A DNA stretch of 39,174 bases from Geofilum rhodophaeum (GCF_002210225.1 NZ_MWUJ01000022.1:1-39174), one strand, 5' to 3'. Shown: positions 1 through 7,358, counted from the stretch's first letter. Translations and numbers: made by a program. Notes: generated from the sequence alone by a model not told the origin.

Positions 1-433
1 TGACACAGTTTAATTTACACAACCATTTCCTATTTATCATATTCGTACTTATAGGCTCTGAATTTCCCTTGATATTCACCCACTTAAACCCCTCTTGAAA
101 TTTTCCGAAAGTTTTGATTCCTGGTACCAGGTAACCGGTGAAAAAATAGGCCTACAGCTGGGCGTTTTTTGGTACAGTTATTTGTTTTATAAAACTAAGT
201 TTTACGAACTTAATTGATGAAACTTTTTAACCTCTGACTATATCGACTTGTGCCATTTTTGTCTGCTCATTTTAGCCGAAACGAGTGGCACATTTTGAAC
301 TGTTATAAGTAATACGATGAATATATAGTGTTTCTTAATTGCAAAACACTCTTTTTTTACCATACGATATGGTAGGACCATATCGTATGGTTGATATGGT
401 AGGACCAGTTAGTATGGCTGATAATAGAAAAGG
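1..433. other. non-coding left part of the mobile element
   Basis: No convincing gene is seen here. The stretch is AT-rich and contains several inverted repeats: CCTGGTACCAGG (120-131), TAAAACT/AGTTTTA (190-204), and TGTGCCA (249-255) with TGGCACA (286-292). The palindrome and direct repeats at 360-407 are listed separately. It lies downstream of the parA operon, so it could hold partition, transfer or integrase-binding sites of the element. That is inference only. Confidence 0.5.
360..407. repeat. palindrome plus direct repeat, candidate partition site or terminator
   Basis: CCATACGATATGGT (360-373) and ACCATATCGTATGG (377-390) form a perfect 14-bp inverted repeat with a 3-bp spacer. The 15-mer GATATGGTAGGACCA occurs at 366-380 and again at 393-407, a 27-bp period. 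The block lies just beyond the 3' end of the small ribbon-helix-helix gene of the ParA operon. RHH partition proteins bind short repeated operators, so a parS-like centromere is plausible. The hairpin could equally act as a terminator for the leftward operon. Confidence 0.5.
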
Positions 434-718
434 TCATCTATTGGTTCGCCCCTGAGCATACTGTTTTTTAGCTGAATCCAGATGCTCATAGATTTGAGCA
501 TGTTTTCTAAGTGCTAGGTCAATCACTTCCCCAATGGTTATCCTCTCGTAATAGGCAATGGCTTTAATTGATTGTAAAGTTTCGGTATTGAAATAGTACG
601 TTGCTTTTGTATTATGAGATTGACTCGTGTCTTTTACTGTTTTCTCTTCTGCGTTGATTTGGTCTTTACTGCCCTGAAGCAAAAGGTCCATACCGCTTTT
701 GAAATTCTTCTTTGCCAT
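434..718 (-). CDS. small ribbon-helix-helix protein, putative ParB-like partner of ParA
   Basis: A 94-residue protein encoded 2 bp after the parA stop codon, so almost certainly co-transcribed with it. The N-terminal half (residues 1-38) is polar and probably disordered. Residues about 39-75 fit a ribbon-helix-helix fold: a short strand (ATYYFNTET) followed by two helices (LQSIKAIAYYER and TIGEVIDLALRKHA). Type Ib partition systems pair a ParA ATPase with a small RHH DNA-binding protein, and the repeats at 360-407 next to it are a candidate binding site. Function is inferred from position and predicted fold. I recognise no specific named family. Confidence 0.65.
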   Translation of the reverse strand: MAKKNFKSGMDLLLQGSKDQINAEEKTVKDTSQSHNTKATYYFNTETLQSIKAIAYYERITIGEVIDLALRKHAQIYEHLDSAKKQYAQGRTNR

Positions 719-720
719 AG

Positions 721-1470
721 TTACAGGTTTAAGTTGAGAAGCTCCTCAGTAAGTTTCATATATTCAATCGCTCCGTTAGATTGTGGGGCGTAGTCGAAAA
801 TTGGTTTTCCAGAAGATGGGGCTTCGGCTAGCGCAATGTTCTCCGGAATAGTACTTGTGAATAGCTTGTTCCCAAAATGGCTTTTTATTACTTCTGCCGT
901 ATCTCTATGTAGAACTTTATGCCTATTGAACTGAGTCATGACGATACCAGCTAGTTCCAGTCCAGGATTTAAGCGTTTTCGGACTTTGTCCACCACCTGT
1001 ATTAAGGTGCTGAATCCAGAAATACTTAAATGATGGGGTAGAACCGGACAAACATAGTAATCACTTGCAGTCAAAGCATTAATTGTCAACAGTCCTAAAT
1101 TTGGGGAACAATCGATAATGATATAGTCAATGTGACTTGTGGCTGGTAGCAATGATTCTTTTAGTAGGTACTCTTTTCCTGGTTCAAGGGCCATTTCTAG
1201 CTCAAAAGCGGCCAGATCCAAAGATGATGGCAACAAGTAAAGATTTTCAGAGACCTCGATGAAGTCTAGTTTTACTTGGCCTTTGAGCACAGAGTAAACA
1301 TTAATTCCAGGCTCTATGACTCCTAATGAAGTGGTAGCGTTCTGTTGAGCATCAAGATCTACCAATAAAACTTTATATCCCTTTTTGCTCAAAGCTGATG
1401 AAAGAGAAACGGAAGTGGTAGTTTTTCCAACTCCTCCTTTCTGATTAATAATGCTTATTATTTTTGCCAT
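721..1470 (-). CDS. parA: ParA family partition ATPase
   Basis: A 249-residue ParA/Soj-type ATPase. It has the deviant Walker A motif KGGVGKTT (residues 11-18), the switch region VDLDAQQNAT near residue 40, and a Walker B segment IIIDCSPNLGLLT near residue 118. There is no N-terminal HTH, so it is the short type Ib form. Such proteins use ATP-dependent DNA binding to segregate plasmids or to stabilise integrated or excised elements. It starts 12 bp after the upstream relaxase-like gene and is followed directly by a small RHH gene. In an integrated element its likely job is maintenance of the excised circular form; this is inference. Confidence 0.93.
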   Translation of the reverse strand: MAKIISIINQKGGVGKTTTSVSLSSALSKKGYKVLLVDLDAQQNATTSLGVIEPGINVYSVLKGQVKLDFIEVSENLYLLPSSLDLAAFELEMALEPGKEYLLKESLLPATSHIDYIIIDCSPNLGLLTINALTASDYYVCPVLPHHLSISGFSTLIQVVDKVRKRLNPGLELAGIVMTQFNRHKVLHRDTAEVIKSHFGNKLFTSTIPENIALAEAPSSGKPIFDYAPQSNGAIEYMKLTEELLNLNL

Positions 1471-1482
1471 TTTATATTGAAT

Positions 1483-2883
1483 TTACAATGTGGGTCTTTG
1501 TCGTTTTTTTCTCTTTTTCCTCTTCTCCCTTTCTTCGTTTCCTTCTGGCGAAGATGCCATGTTAGGATTTCCAGATGTTAGATTATCTACCAGGGAGGAA
1601 ATTGAATTGTTGGAGATACCGTGTTTGGTTTCAATTGAGTTGTTATTGGAAATTGAAGTATTCGGTGTGCGTTTTATTAAATCCATAACTACATCTTGGG
1701 CGTTGGGTACTGATTTTCCATCACGGATCAGTTTGTTTAACTCTCCCATTGCTCTGTAAATATTTCCGTTCAAATGGTTTTGTTTTTCCAGATCATATAG
1801 CTTTGAGGAATTAAGTTTATTGTCAGGGGGCAATTTTTGGTTGATGATTTGCGCTAATCTCATAAAACGATCTTCTTTCAAGCTATCTGGGAGCTGGCCA
1901 TAAGGCTTATCAACAAACCTGGCATAATTAAGAATGTATGGGGTTATATCACCGGAAACCTGAAATCCGTTCTTTAGACGAGAGTTCATATTAAGTAGCG
2001 CTTTGTAAATATTCCCATTGTAGTTTCTAGCCTTTGCTTCATTTAATAGCGCTTGTTGATCAATCTTTATATTGAATCCAAGCTTATTATTATGCTGCAT
2101 GAAGTTGATGAATACGCTTAGTTTTTTTTCTTTTTCTTCTCTTGAAAGGAGGTCATATTTTAGGATCGATTGGGACTTATCGGCAGCCTCTGTTACAGCG
2201 CTAATTCGCTGTCTGGGTTCTTTATTGGGACTTGTTTCTCTTAGATGCTGATAGGTCTGTTCTAGTGGCCGATTGTATTTAAACATTATATCAAAAAGGC
2301 GTTCAGATCTTTCTTTAAGCTGGTCTCTTGAAAAGCCTCCAGTTACTGCACCCGTCCTAGTGTTGATATGATTGCTTAGCGGGGAAAGCTTTTTTTTCTC
2401 ATCTGTACTTTTCCTTCCTACGATGAAGTGGAAATGTGTATTGGAGCCTGATTTTTTTTCTCCTGATTGCCTTTTCCCATTCAGCACCTCCGGATCTGAA
2501 CCCTTATAATATCGGTCTGATTCCAGCTTTAAATAGAGGCGTACATCTGAAGGTGATAATCCTTTGTTGAAATTTTCTGCGTACTCATTAATGAAAGCTT
2601 TGCCAAACTGTTTGAGTTTTTTGTAATCGTTGTCTAGATAAGCCAACTCTTCTTCAGAGAAACTTATTGACCCGGTATAATAACGGAACTCTTCCTTCCC
2701 TAAGCCTTTCTGGTTATCGATATCTGCCATTATTCTGTATGAAGGAATGTAATCCTCACTTTCATTGAACCAGAACTCTTTATCGATGCCTTTCTCCTTA
2801 TCCTCTTTTTCCATGTATGCAATAAATCCCCCTGGTGAGGTTTTATTGGAATCAGAAGGAGTATCAAATTTTACGTACGGCAT
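1483..2883 (-). CDS. DUF5712-type mobilisation protein (relaxase-like)
   Basis: A 466-residue protein resembling the DUF5712 family of Bacteroidetes mobilisation proteins. The N-terminus (PYVKFDTPSDSNKTSPGGF) fits that family. NTHFHFIVGRK (His150 and His152) recalls the histidine motif of HUH relaxases and is followed by the family-typical KLSPLSNHINTRTGAVTGGF. The C-terminal 60 residues are Ser/Asn-rich and end in a strongly basic tail. It lies 2 bp after the BfmA/BtgA-like gene, the arrangement in which an accessory RHH protein recognises oriT and the relaxase nicks it. The relaxase role is established for related Mob proteins but inferred here, and I have not identified the catalytic tyrosine. 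Confidence 0.75.
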   Translation of the reverse strand: MPYVKFDTPSDSNKTSPGGFIAYMEKEDKEKGIDKEFWFNESEDYIPSYRIMADIDNQKGLGKEEFRYYTGSISFSEEELAYLDNDYKKLKQFGKAFINEYAENFNKGLSPSDVRLYLKLESDRYYKGSDPEVLNGKRQSGEKKSGSNTHFHFIVGRKSTDEKKKLSPLSNHINTRTGAVTGGFSRDQLKERSERLFDIMFKYNRPLEQTYQHLRETSPNKEPRQRISAVTEAADKSQSILKYDLLSREEKEKKLSVFINFMQHNNKLGFNIKIDQQALLNEAKARNYNGNIYKALLNMNSRLKNGFQVSGDITPYILNYARFVDKPYGQLPDSLKEDRFMRLAQIINQKLPPDNKLNSSKLYDLEKQNHLNGNIYRAMGELNKLIRDGKSVPNAQDVVMDLIKRTPNTSISNNNSIETKHGISNNSISSLVDNLTSGNPNMASSPEGNEEREKRKKRKKRQRPTL

Positions 2884-2885
2884 AG

Positions 2886-3479
2886 CTACTCTCCTATGGT
2901 GTTATTATAGCGTTCTATTGTTTGCTGGAATTTCTGAATGTCTTCATACCTGAAGCCTTTAATGTTTGAACGATTCATTAAAGACTGGTATAGGATGTCG
3001 TGCAGTTCTTTCGAAATAGCCAGGATCTGTTTTATTTCCTCAATTCTTGAAGGTAAGACAGTCATAGTTTTCTGAGTTCTATCAAACGCTTCTATTGTAA
3101 CCTCTCGATTCGATTTTGAGTAATCTAAAATCACTTTCTGTGCTTTTAATATGTGATTGATGTGCTCCAAAGTGACTTGGTTTTCCATTTGCCCGTTGAG
3201 TTTACGACTTATTAGAATGAGTTCATCTAGCAAAGGAGTCAACTTCTTCTCTTCTTGGGTTTTTATAAATCGAATTACCTGATCTACCCGATGGCTGAGT
3301 TTGCTAATTTCTTCCCGGGGAGAATATATTTCATCTGCCGGATTGATGCCCGTTTTTTTGAAATAGGCAATAGCGTGGTTTATAAAATCCACTTGTTTCA
3401 GGTTGTGCTTTTGGGCTAAAGAGCGAAGCGATTTTAGCTCCGACTTACCAATATTAGTTGTCGTTAGAGTAGTGTTCAT
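2886..3479 (-). CDS. BfmA/BtgA family mobilisation protein
   Basis: A 197-residue protein matching the BfmA/BtgA accessory mobilisation family of Bacteroides elements. The N-terminal 45 residues look like a ribbon-helix-helix DNA-binding unit (SELKSLRSLAQKHNLKQVDFINHAIAYFKKTG). The family hallmark NPADEIYSPREEISKL follows, then VDQVIRFIKTQEEKKLTPLLDEL and a long helical C-terminus. Known family members bind the origin of transfer and assist the relaxase. It is the first gene of the bfmA-relaxase-parA-RHH run, and the 170-bp gap upstream of it is the most likely place for oriT. Confidence 0.82.
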   Translation of the reverse strand: MNTTLTTTNIGKSELKSLRSLAQKHNLKQVDFINHAIAYFKKTGINPADEIYSPREEISKLSHRVDQVIRFIKTQEEKKLTPLLDELILISRKLNGQMENQVTLEHINHILKAQKVILDYSKSNREVTIEAFDRTQKTMTVLPSRIEEIKQILAISKELHDILYQSLMNRSNIKGFRYEDIQKFQQTIERYNNTIGE

Positions 3480-3649
3480 AGTAATATGAGTTAGTATTAA
3501 TTACTTGGTTGTTTATTAGCCTGTTAAGTTTGTTTTAATATGTTGGACTCAAGGGGGAAATATATATTGTGTTTTGCAAGGGTATATTAACCAATACTTT
3601 ACGCAAGTAAAGCCTTCTTTAAATCAACAGTTTTACTGTTGCCGCTTGC
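3480..3649. other. candidate origin of transfer and promoter region
   Basis: A 170-bp gap between the primase gene and the mobilisation genes. It is AT-rich and holds an inverted repeat CTTTAC-GCAA-GTAAAG at 3597-3612. In Bacteroidetes mobilisable elements oriT usually lies just upstream of the accessory mobilisation gene, which fits this gap. No nick-site consensus could be identified by eye. Confidence 0.35.
3625..3641 (-). terminator. hairpin after the primase gene
   Basis: CAACAGT (3625-3631) and ACTGTTG (3635-3641) form a perfect 7-bp stem with a 3-nt loop, 9 bp beyond the primase stop on the leftward strand. The following leftward sequence is AT-rich but lacks a long T run, so it is a weak intrinsic terminator at best. 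Confidence 0.4.
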
Positions 3650-4519
3650 CTATCCATAATCTCTCTTTATAATCCGATTTATCAGGTATTCATTAAGGTC
3701 TTTGAAGGGCTTAAATAAATGTGATTGATCGACTGTATTGGAGGCTGTTTTAATTAGTTCCTGAGTGGCATTTTTCCCTGCTTTGTCATTATCAAGAAAG
3801 AGGTTAACCGAATCAAATTTTCCAATAATTGATAACAAACCTTTAGTGTTGGAAAGTGAATTGAGAATGATGAAATCACAGTTGTCTTCTTGTTCAGGAT
3901 AGAGCTGCAGGTAAGAAAGAAAATCAATGAAGCCCTCGAATACAGAACAGGATACATTGCCTTTTAGGATTGTGGATATTGCTTTTGAGCCAATACAACC
4001 CTTCCAGTATTTGTTTCTTAATTCCCACCCTCCCAGGTCATTCTTAAAACCAATTGCGAAATACTGTTTCTGGTTTCTACTGTAATAGATCGCCGAACAA
4101 TATTTTCGTGCAGTATTGATGTTGATCCTTCGGTGATTCTGGATGTATTCCAAAAGAGCTTTGTTGTTAAGGCAATCAATCTTTTGTATTTTGTCGGTCC
4201 TCTTCTTTAGCAAAATCTTCTCATGCTGATGAAAAGAGAAAGAAGAAGGGATACATTTTTCCTCTAATTTTTTCAGGGCTTGAGAAACACACTCCATCCC
4301 GTGCATTTTCATAACCAAGTCCAGAATATTACCTCCTTCACCCAGGCCGTGGTCATACCAGCAATTCTGCTGGATATCCACTTTGAGCGAGGCTTGCAAT
4401 TCATTCTCTCTGATCATGCTCTTAAACCAATAGTTATTATTCACTATCCGCGTAGGCTTGAATCCTAGTGAACTCAGGTAACCTGCTATTTGAATAGTTT
4501 TTGCTTTCTGACAGTTCAT
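3650..4519 (-). CDS. Toprim domain DNA primase-like protein
   Basis: A 289-residue DnaG-like protein of the type carried by Bacteroidetes mobile elements. Residues 25-75 match the CHC2 zinc-ribbon region in overall pattern (LKVDIQQNCWYDHGLGEGGNILDLV), but the zinc-binding cysteines are absent, as in many element-borne versions. The Toprim domain follows, with its catalytic glutamate in VFEGFIDFL (Glu195, Asp199) and the metal-binding DNDKAGKNAT motif (Asp243, Asp245). It lacks a DnaB-binding domain and is about half the length of chromosomal DnaG. It probably primes replication of the excised element together with the upstream AAA ATPase. Confidence 0.85.
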   Translation of the reverse strand: MNCQKAKTIQIAGYLSSLGFKPTRIVNNNYWFKSMIRENELQASLKVDIQQNCWYDHGLGEGGNILDLVMKMHGMECVSQALKKLEEKCIPSSFSFHQHEKILLKKRTDKIQKIDCLNNKALLEYIQNHRRININTARKYCSAIYYSRNQKQYFAIGFKNDLGGWELRNKYWKGCIGSKAISTILKGNVSCSVFEGFIDFLSYLQLYPEQEDNCDFIILNSLSNTKGLLSIIGKFDSVNLFLDNDKAGKNATQELIKTASNTVDQSHLFKPFKDLNEYLINRIIKRDYG

Positions 4520-4540
4520 GGTGTTTTACTTTTTGAAATT

Positions 4541-4609
4541 GGAACAAATGGAACAGGTGCAACTTTTGCAACAAACAGGACTTGTGGAACAAAGGGAACG
4601 GAACGCAAC
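4541..4609. repeat. 9-bp-period iteron-like array
   Basis: Units of the form G(G/C)AAC followed by four variable bases begin at 4541, 4550, 4559, 4568, 4586 and 4595. A degenerate unit (AGGAC) sits at 4577, keeping the 9-bp phase throughout. Two further units at 4600 and 4605 are spaced by 5 bp. The array fills the 120-bp gap between the AAA ATPase and primase genes, where an iteron-type origin or an operator for the ATPase's C-terminal HTH would be expected. Confidence 0.65.
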
Positions 4610-4639
4610 TTTTTGAATGTTTCATGAATTTCATCATGA

Positions 4640-5623
4640 TTAGTCTTCTTTTAACCAGCGAGATATGGTGCTTTTGGAAACGCCAAAAGTTGTTGCAATT
4701 TGTTCCATTGACTGCCCCTTTTCATACAGGTCTTTTGCGATTTCTTTCTTTTCATCAGTCGCAACATTAACCCCATTTCCTAGGTGCAAAGCCTCATTGA
4801 CGCATTCTTCCTCTACTTCAAACCATAAAGTATCTGGATTGAATCTTAACAATTTAGCTCCTATTTGATCTGCACAGTTTCGCGATTTTGACCGCTTTAG
4901 AATCCTGAACGCTTCATTTTTACTAGATCGGCGGAGAAAATAGTCACCATCAGCTAAATCACTTTTCGAGCCTGCTCCACTTTGCAGATCTGATTCGGTG
5001 GACTGACTTCGTGTGTTTTTTCTAGTGTGATCGACTAGTACAATGCTGCAGTTGTGTAGGTCTCGCAGTGATAAGATTTGATTCATTGCCTGCGCCACAT
5101 CCTTGTTTGAGTTGCCATCAGACTCTAAAAAGGCTAACCGAAAATTATCAATGAATATTACCACTGGTTTGAATTCTTCTACCATGGAATTGATTTCTGG
5201 TAATTCTTCCAGAAAACTATGCCGCGAGGTATAAACTCTTGCCTGATGCGCTGTCTGATTGATTTCTTCCGGGGGATTTCTGAAAAGATGATCCATTCTG
5301 CGCTTAATGACATGTTCATTTAGCTCAAAATTCAGAAGCAGTGTATTTCCATGGACTTCTATTTGCTCACCACAGAAGGTCTTCCAACCTGATGAAATTG
5401 CAAGACATAGCTGCAGACTTAGAAGTGTTTTTCCGGTACCACGTTCACTTGGATTATGGACTAATGAGTTTTCCAGAATATAGGTTCCCCAGATGGATTT
5501 GATTGGTTCAAGTTTGGCTCCATCATTTGCTAATTCCTGGGCTGTTTTCAGCGAGGAATTAAAAAAAACTTTAGAATTCTGGGATATGATTCCTCCATTC
5601 AAATTTTTTCGTAAATTTGTCAT
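4640..5623 (-). CDS. RepA-like AAA ATPase with C-terminal HTH
   Basis: A 327-residue RecA/RepA-fold ATPase (AAA_25-like). The Walker A motif is SERGTGKTLL (Lys65, Thr66) and Walker B is VVIFIDNFR (Asp159). LVDHTRKN and the GAGSKSDLADGDYFLRR segment are typical of element-borne RepA-like helicases. Residues about 290-326 form a resolvase-type helix-turn-helix (MEQIATTFGVSKSTISRWL). The family is associated with plasmid replication helicases, and adjacency to a primase and to a 9-bp repeat array supports a role in element replication. A Gly-rich loop with Arg in place of a more usual Pro (GEPGTGK-type) is a minor variant. Confidence 0.8.
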   Translation of the reverse strand: MTNLRKNLNGGIISQNSKVFFNSSLKTAQELANDGAKLEPIKSIWGTYILENSLVHNPSERGTGKTLLSLQLCLAISSGWKTFCGEQIEVHGNTLLLNFELNEHVIKRRMDHLFRNPPEEINQTAHQARVYTSRHSFLEELPEINSMVEEFKPVVIFIDNFRLAFLESDGNSNKDVAQAMNQILSLRDLHNCSIVLVDHTRKNTRSQSTESDLQSGAGSKSDLADGDYFLRRSSKNEAFRILKRSKSRNCADQIGAKLLRFNPDTLWFEVEEECVNEALHLGNGVNVATDEKKEIAKDLYEKGQSMEQIATTFGVSKSTISRWLKED

Positions 5624-5647
5624 GATATATATTATTAAGAAATTGAT

Positions 5648-5683
5648 AAATAGGAGCTGGAGCTGAGATACCAGCTCCTATTT
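5648..5683 (-). terminator. intrinsic terminator after the HTH gene
   Basis: AAATAGGAGCTGG (5648-5660) and CCAGCTCCTATTT (5671-5683) form a 13-bp stem with a 10-nt loop. The right arm overlaps the stop codon of the leftward HTH gene, and leftward transcription continues into an AT-rich run. It probably separates the HTH gene from the ATPase gene. Confidence 0.7.
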
Positions 5684-6112
5684 TTTTGCATATTTAGTCC
5701 TTAGACTTTTCATTTTAGATTTTGGGTTCTCAATTTTGTCTTGTCCCTTGTTTGCCAACAGCCAGGCAGTTAAATCTTTTCGGCTGAACCACAAACGGCC
5801 CCCGTCGTTCCAGCAGGGCAGTTCCTTTTTTGAAGCCTTGATGTAGACAGTCGATTCCGATCTGCCTATTAGTTTAGCAGCTTCTTTTACTTGAATTACG
5901 TCATTTTCTTCTTGAGCTGGCTTTTGGTCCACTTGACCAAGTTTATTCCCGATACTGGATAGCTCTTTAATTAGAAAGTCAACTTTTTCATGTAATAGCC
6001 CTAGATTGAAAAGATTGGCATGCTGTTCCTTTTGTTGAATTCTTTCGAAGTTTAATTCCATAGCAGAAGTGTTTTTAGTTTTATTTCGATTTCTTTTGAT
6101 TTTCTTCTGCAA
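5678..6112 (-). CDS. excisionase-type helix-turn-helix protein
   Basis: A 144-residue protein. The basic, Asn/Lys-rich N-terminus (residues 1-20) is followed by a likely helix (residues 22-60). A MerR/excisionase-type winged HTH lies at about residues 74-125 (VIQVKEAAKLIGRSESTVYIKASKKELPCW, then GGRLWFSRKDLTAWLL). Such proteins act in Bacteroidetes elements as excision factors or transcription activators of the replication and mobilisation genes. A 9-bp inverted repeat upstream (6145-6173) could be its operator. Confidence 0.78.
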   Translation of the reverse strand: MQKKIKRNRNKTKNTSAMELNFERIQQKEQHANLFNLGLLHEKVDFLIKELSSIGNKLGQVDQKPAQEENDVIQVKEAAKLIGRSESTVYIKASKKELPCWNDGGRLWFSRKDLTAWLLANKGQDKIENPKSKMKSLRTKYAKK

Positions 6113-6144
6113 TTGTAAAAAGGAATTAGGGAGTGATTATCATC

Positions 6145-6173
6145 ATCGTCATTAAACTCATCAAAATGACGAT
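6145..6173. promoter_or_regulatory. inverted repeat upstream of the HTH gene
   Basis: ATCGTCATT (6145-6153) and AATGACGAT (6165-6173) are a perfect 9-bp inverted repeat with an 11-bp spacer. It overlaps the 3' end of the 321-codon gene and lies 33 bp upstream of the HTH gene start. It could be an operator bound by the HTH protein or a terminator hairpin. No T run follows it leftward. Confidence 0.45.
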
Positions 6174-7126
6174 ATGACGGATGCTAACTTTATCGTTGGC
6201 ATTAATCTAAATTCATTGGCATAGGCATGCTCCCGTGACATACAATCACGCATTTTTTGGATTTCACCTTTTTGTACAGCGGTAACTGATCCTAATTTTT
6301 TATTGAATGTGTTCTCAATTATTTTGGTCAGTATTGGAGCTTTATAACCATCCAGCGCAATAAAGCCTCTTTGCTCACATTGAATTAAGAATGCTGTATA
6401 GATTTTATTTTTTGCAGTACCTGGAAAATATTTCCATTCATATCCATTGGCAGTTTTTTTTATAAAATCGTTTTCAACAAGGAACTTATCAACTACATTC
6501 TCATAATTTAACTTTCGCAGTTTATCCTCTATGCCTATCATCCAAATATCAAATAGTTTCCAGTTCTCATTGTCTACCTTTTTTGTAAGTTTTTTTTTGG
6601 TGACAAATGCGAGCAATTGTCTTGAGCGAGATTCTTCTTCATGAATTTCTAATTTCAGATGCTTAAATATGAATTCTAGATAAATTAGAATTCTGTTTAA
6701 ATACATGTTTCTTTGAATACCTTCGTTGTACGCCCTTTCGTAGTATATTTTTGAAAGTAAATGATTTACCTCAGATTTAATTTCGGCTTTTTGTCGATCT
6801 TTTGAAAGTAGCTCTAATTTGTAAATTGCCATAGATAGGTCTAAATGTTCTATGAGCTTTGTTGTTAGCTGGTCTTTTGCATTGTGCTCCTCCTCCTCTG
6901 TTAGTATGGTGGTAGATGTGTTTATCCCCAATGATGCTCGAGTATCGATTCGACATGAGGTCGCAATAGATTTATATACGTCCAACTCTTCAGGCAATTT
7001 TTCTATAAAGCCTGCGATGCTTGTATAATAGTCCGAGTATAGGTCTGCAAGCAGACTATCTTTAATAATGTCATCTCGTTTCGCTAGAATGTCTGCAAAT
7101 TGCATTTGGTTTCCATGCTTTTTCAT
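6161..7126 (-). CDS. element protein, possibly RteC-like
   Basis: A 321-residue soluble protein with no signal peptide or membrane segment. It is Lys/Glu-rich and largely helical. The C-terminal third (GYEWKYFPGTAKNKIYTAFLIQ followed by an ILTKIIENTFN helix) resembles in layout the RteC family, which regulates excision and transfer of Bacteroides conjugative transposons. I place it there only tentatively. It is the gene nearest the tRNA attachment site, the position normally taken by the integrase, but it has none of the tyrosine recombinase R-H-R-Y residues. The leftward start at 7126 is the only plausible one. Confidence 0.45.
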   Translation of the reverse strand: MKKHGNQMQFADILAKRDDIIKDSLLADLYSDYYTSIAGFIEKLPEELDVYKSIATSCRIDTRASLGINTSTTILTEEEEHNAKDQLTTKLIEHLDLSMAIYKLELLSKDRQKAEIKSEVNHLLSKIYYERAYNEGIQRNMYLNRILIYLEFIFKHLKLEIHEEESRSRQLLAFVTKKKLTKKVDNENWKLFDIWMIGIEDKLRKLNYENVVDKFLVENDFIKKTANGYEWKYFPGTAKNKIYTAFLIQCEQRGFIALDGYKAPILTKIIENTFNKKLGSVTAVQKGEIQKMRDCMSREHAYANEFRLMPTIKLASVISSF

Positions 7127-7191
7127 AGTAGGTCTTTTTAGGTATAAAGAATGATGAAATTATGAAATGTGTAGCAAAATGTGTATGAAAC

Positions 7192-7229
7192 AAAAAAGCC
7201 ACCCACAGAAAAATATCTGTAAGTGGCTT
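7192..7229 (-). terminator. intrinsic terminator of the CAT tRNA
   Basis: Read leftward, AAGCCAC (7229-7223) pairs with GTGGCTT (7202-7196), with a further ACAG/CTGT pairing inside, followed by a run of Ts (7197-7192). It begins 11 bp after the tRNA 3' end. If the element is integrated in the tRNA, this terminator was brought by the element. Confidence 0.75.
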
Positions 7230-7239
7230 AAAATGAAGG

Positions 7240-7314
7240 TGGGCCCAGCTGGGCTTGAACCAGCGACCCCCTGATTATGAGTCAGGTGCTACTAACCAAC
7301 TGAGCTATGGGCCC
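7240..7314 (-). tRNA. tRNA with CAT anticodon (Ile2 or Met)
   Basis: A complete cloverleaf. The acceptor stem is GGGCCCA/TGGGCCC, the anticodon stem CCTGA/TCAGG encloses loop CTCATAA, and the T arm is GCTGG/CCAGC. The D arm has one to two extra bases and only three clear pairs. The 3' CCA is not fully encoded (ACC then T). The anticodon is CAT. The anticodon arm and the GGTCGCTGGTTCAAG stretch resemble tRNA-Ile2 (lysidine-modified) more than elongator Met, but this cannot be settled by eye. The 3' end faces the mobile element, consistent with an integration site. Confidence 0.92.
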
Positions 7315-7325
7315 TGCTTTTACTG

Positions 7326-7358
7326 CAAAGTACTATCTTTGCCAAGCGTGTGCAAAAA
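7326..7358 (-). promoter_or_regulatory. promoter of the CAT tRNA
   Basis: Read leftward, a TTG box (7355-7353) is separated by about 20 bp from TACTTTG (7332-7326), close to the Bacteroidetes -33/-7 pattern (TTG and TAnnTTTG). Its end lies 12 bp upstream of the tRNA 5' end. Confidence 0.6.
7334..7341 (+). promoter_or_regulatory. -7 box for the HAD gene
   Basis: TATCTTTG is a perfect match to the Bacteroidetes TAnnTTTG box on the plus strand. It would start transcription about 85 bp before the HAD phosphatase gene at 7433. No clear TTG box is seen about 20 bp upstream. It overlaps the divergent tRNA promoter region. Confidence 0.45.

Noticed and set aside
154-162. CAGCTGGGC near the left edge, identical to part of the tRNA 3' end, as a possible second attachment site
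   Set aside because: Only 9 bases match and the flanking sequence does not; an attachment repeat should be longer and include the adjoining tRNA bases.
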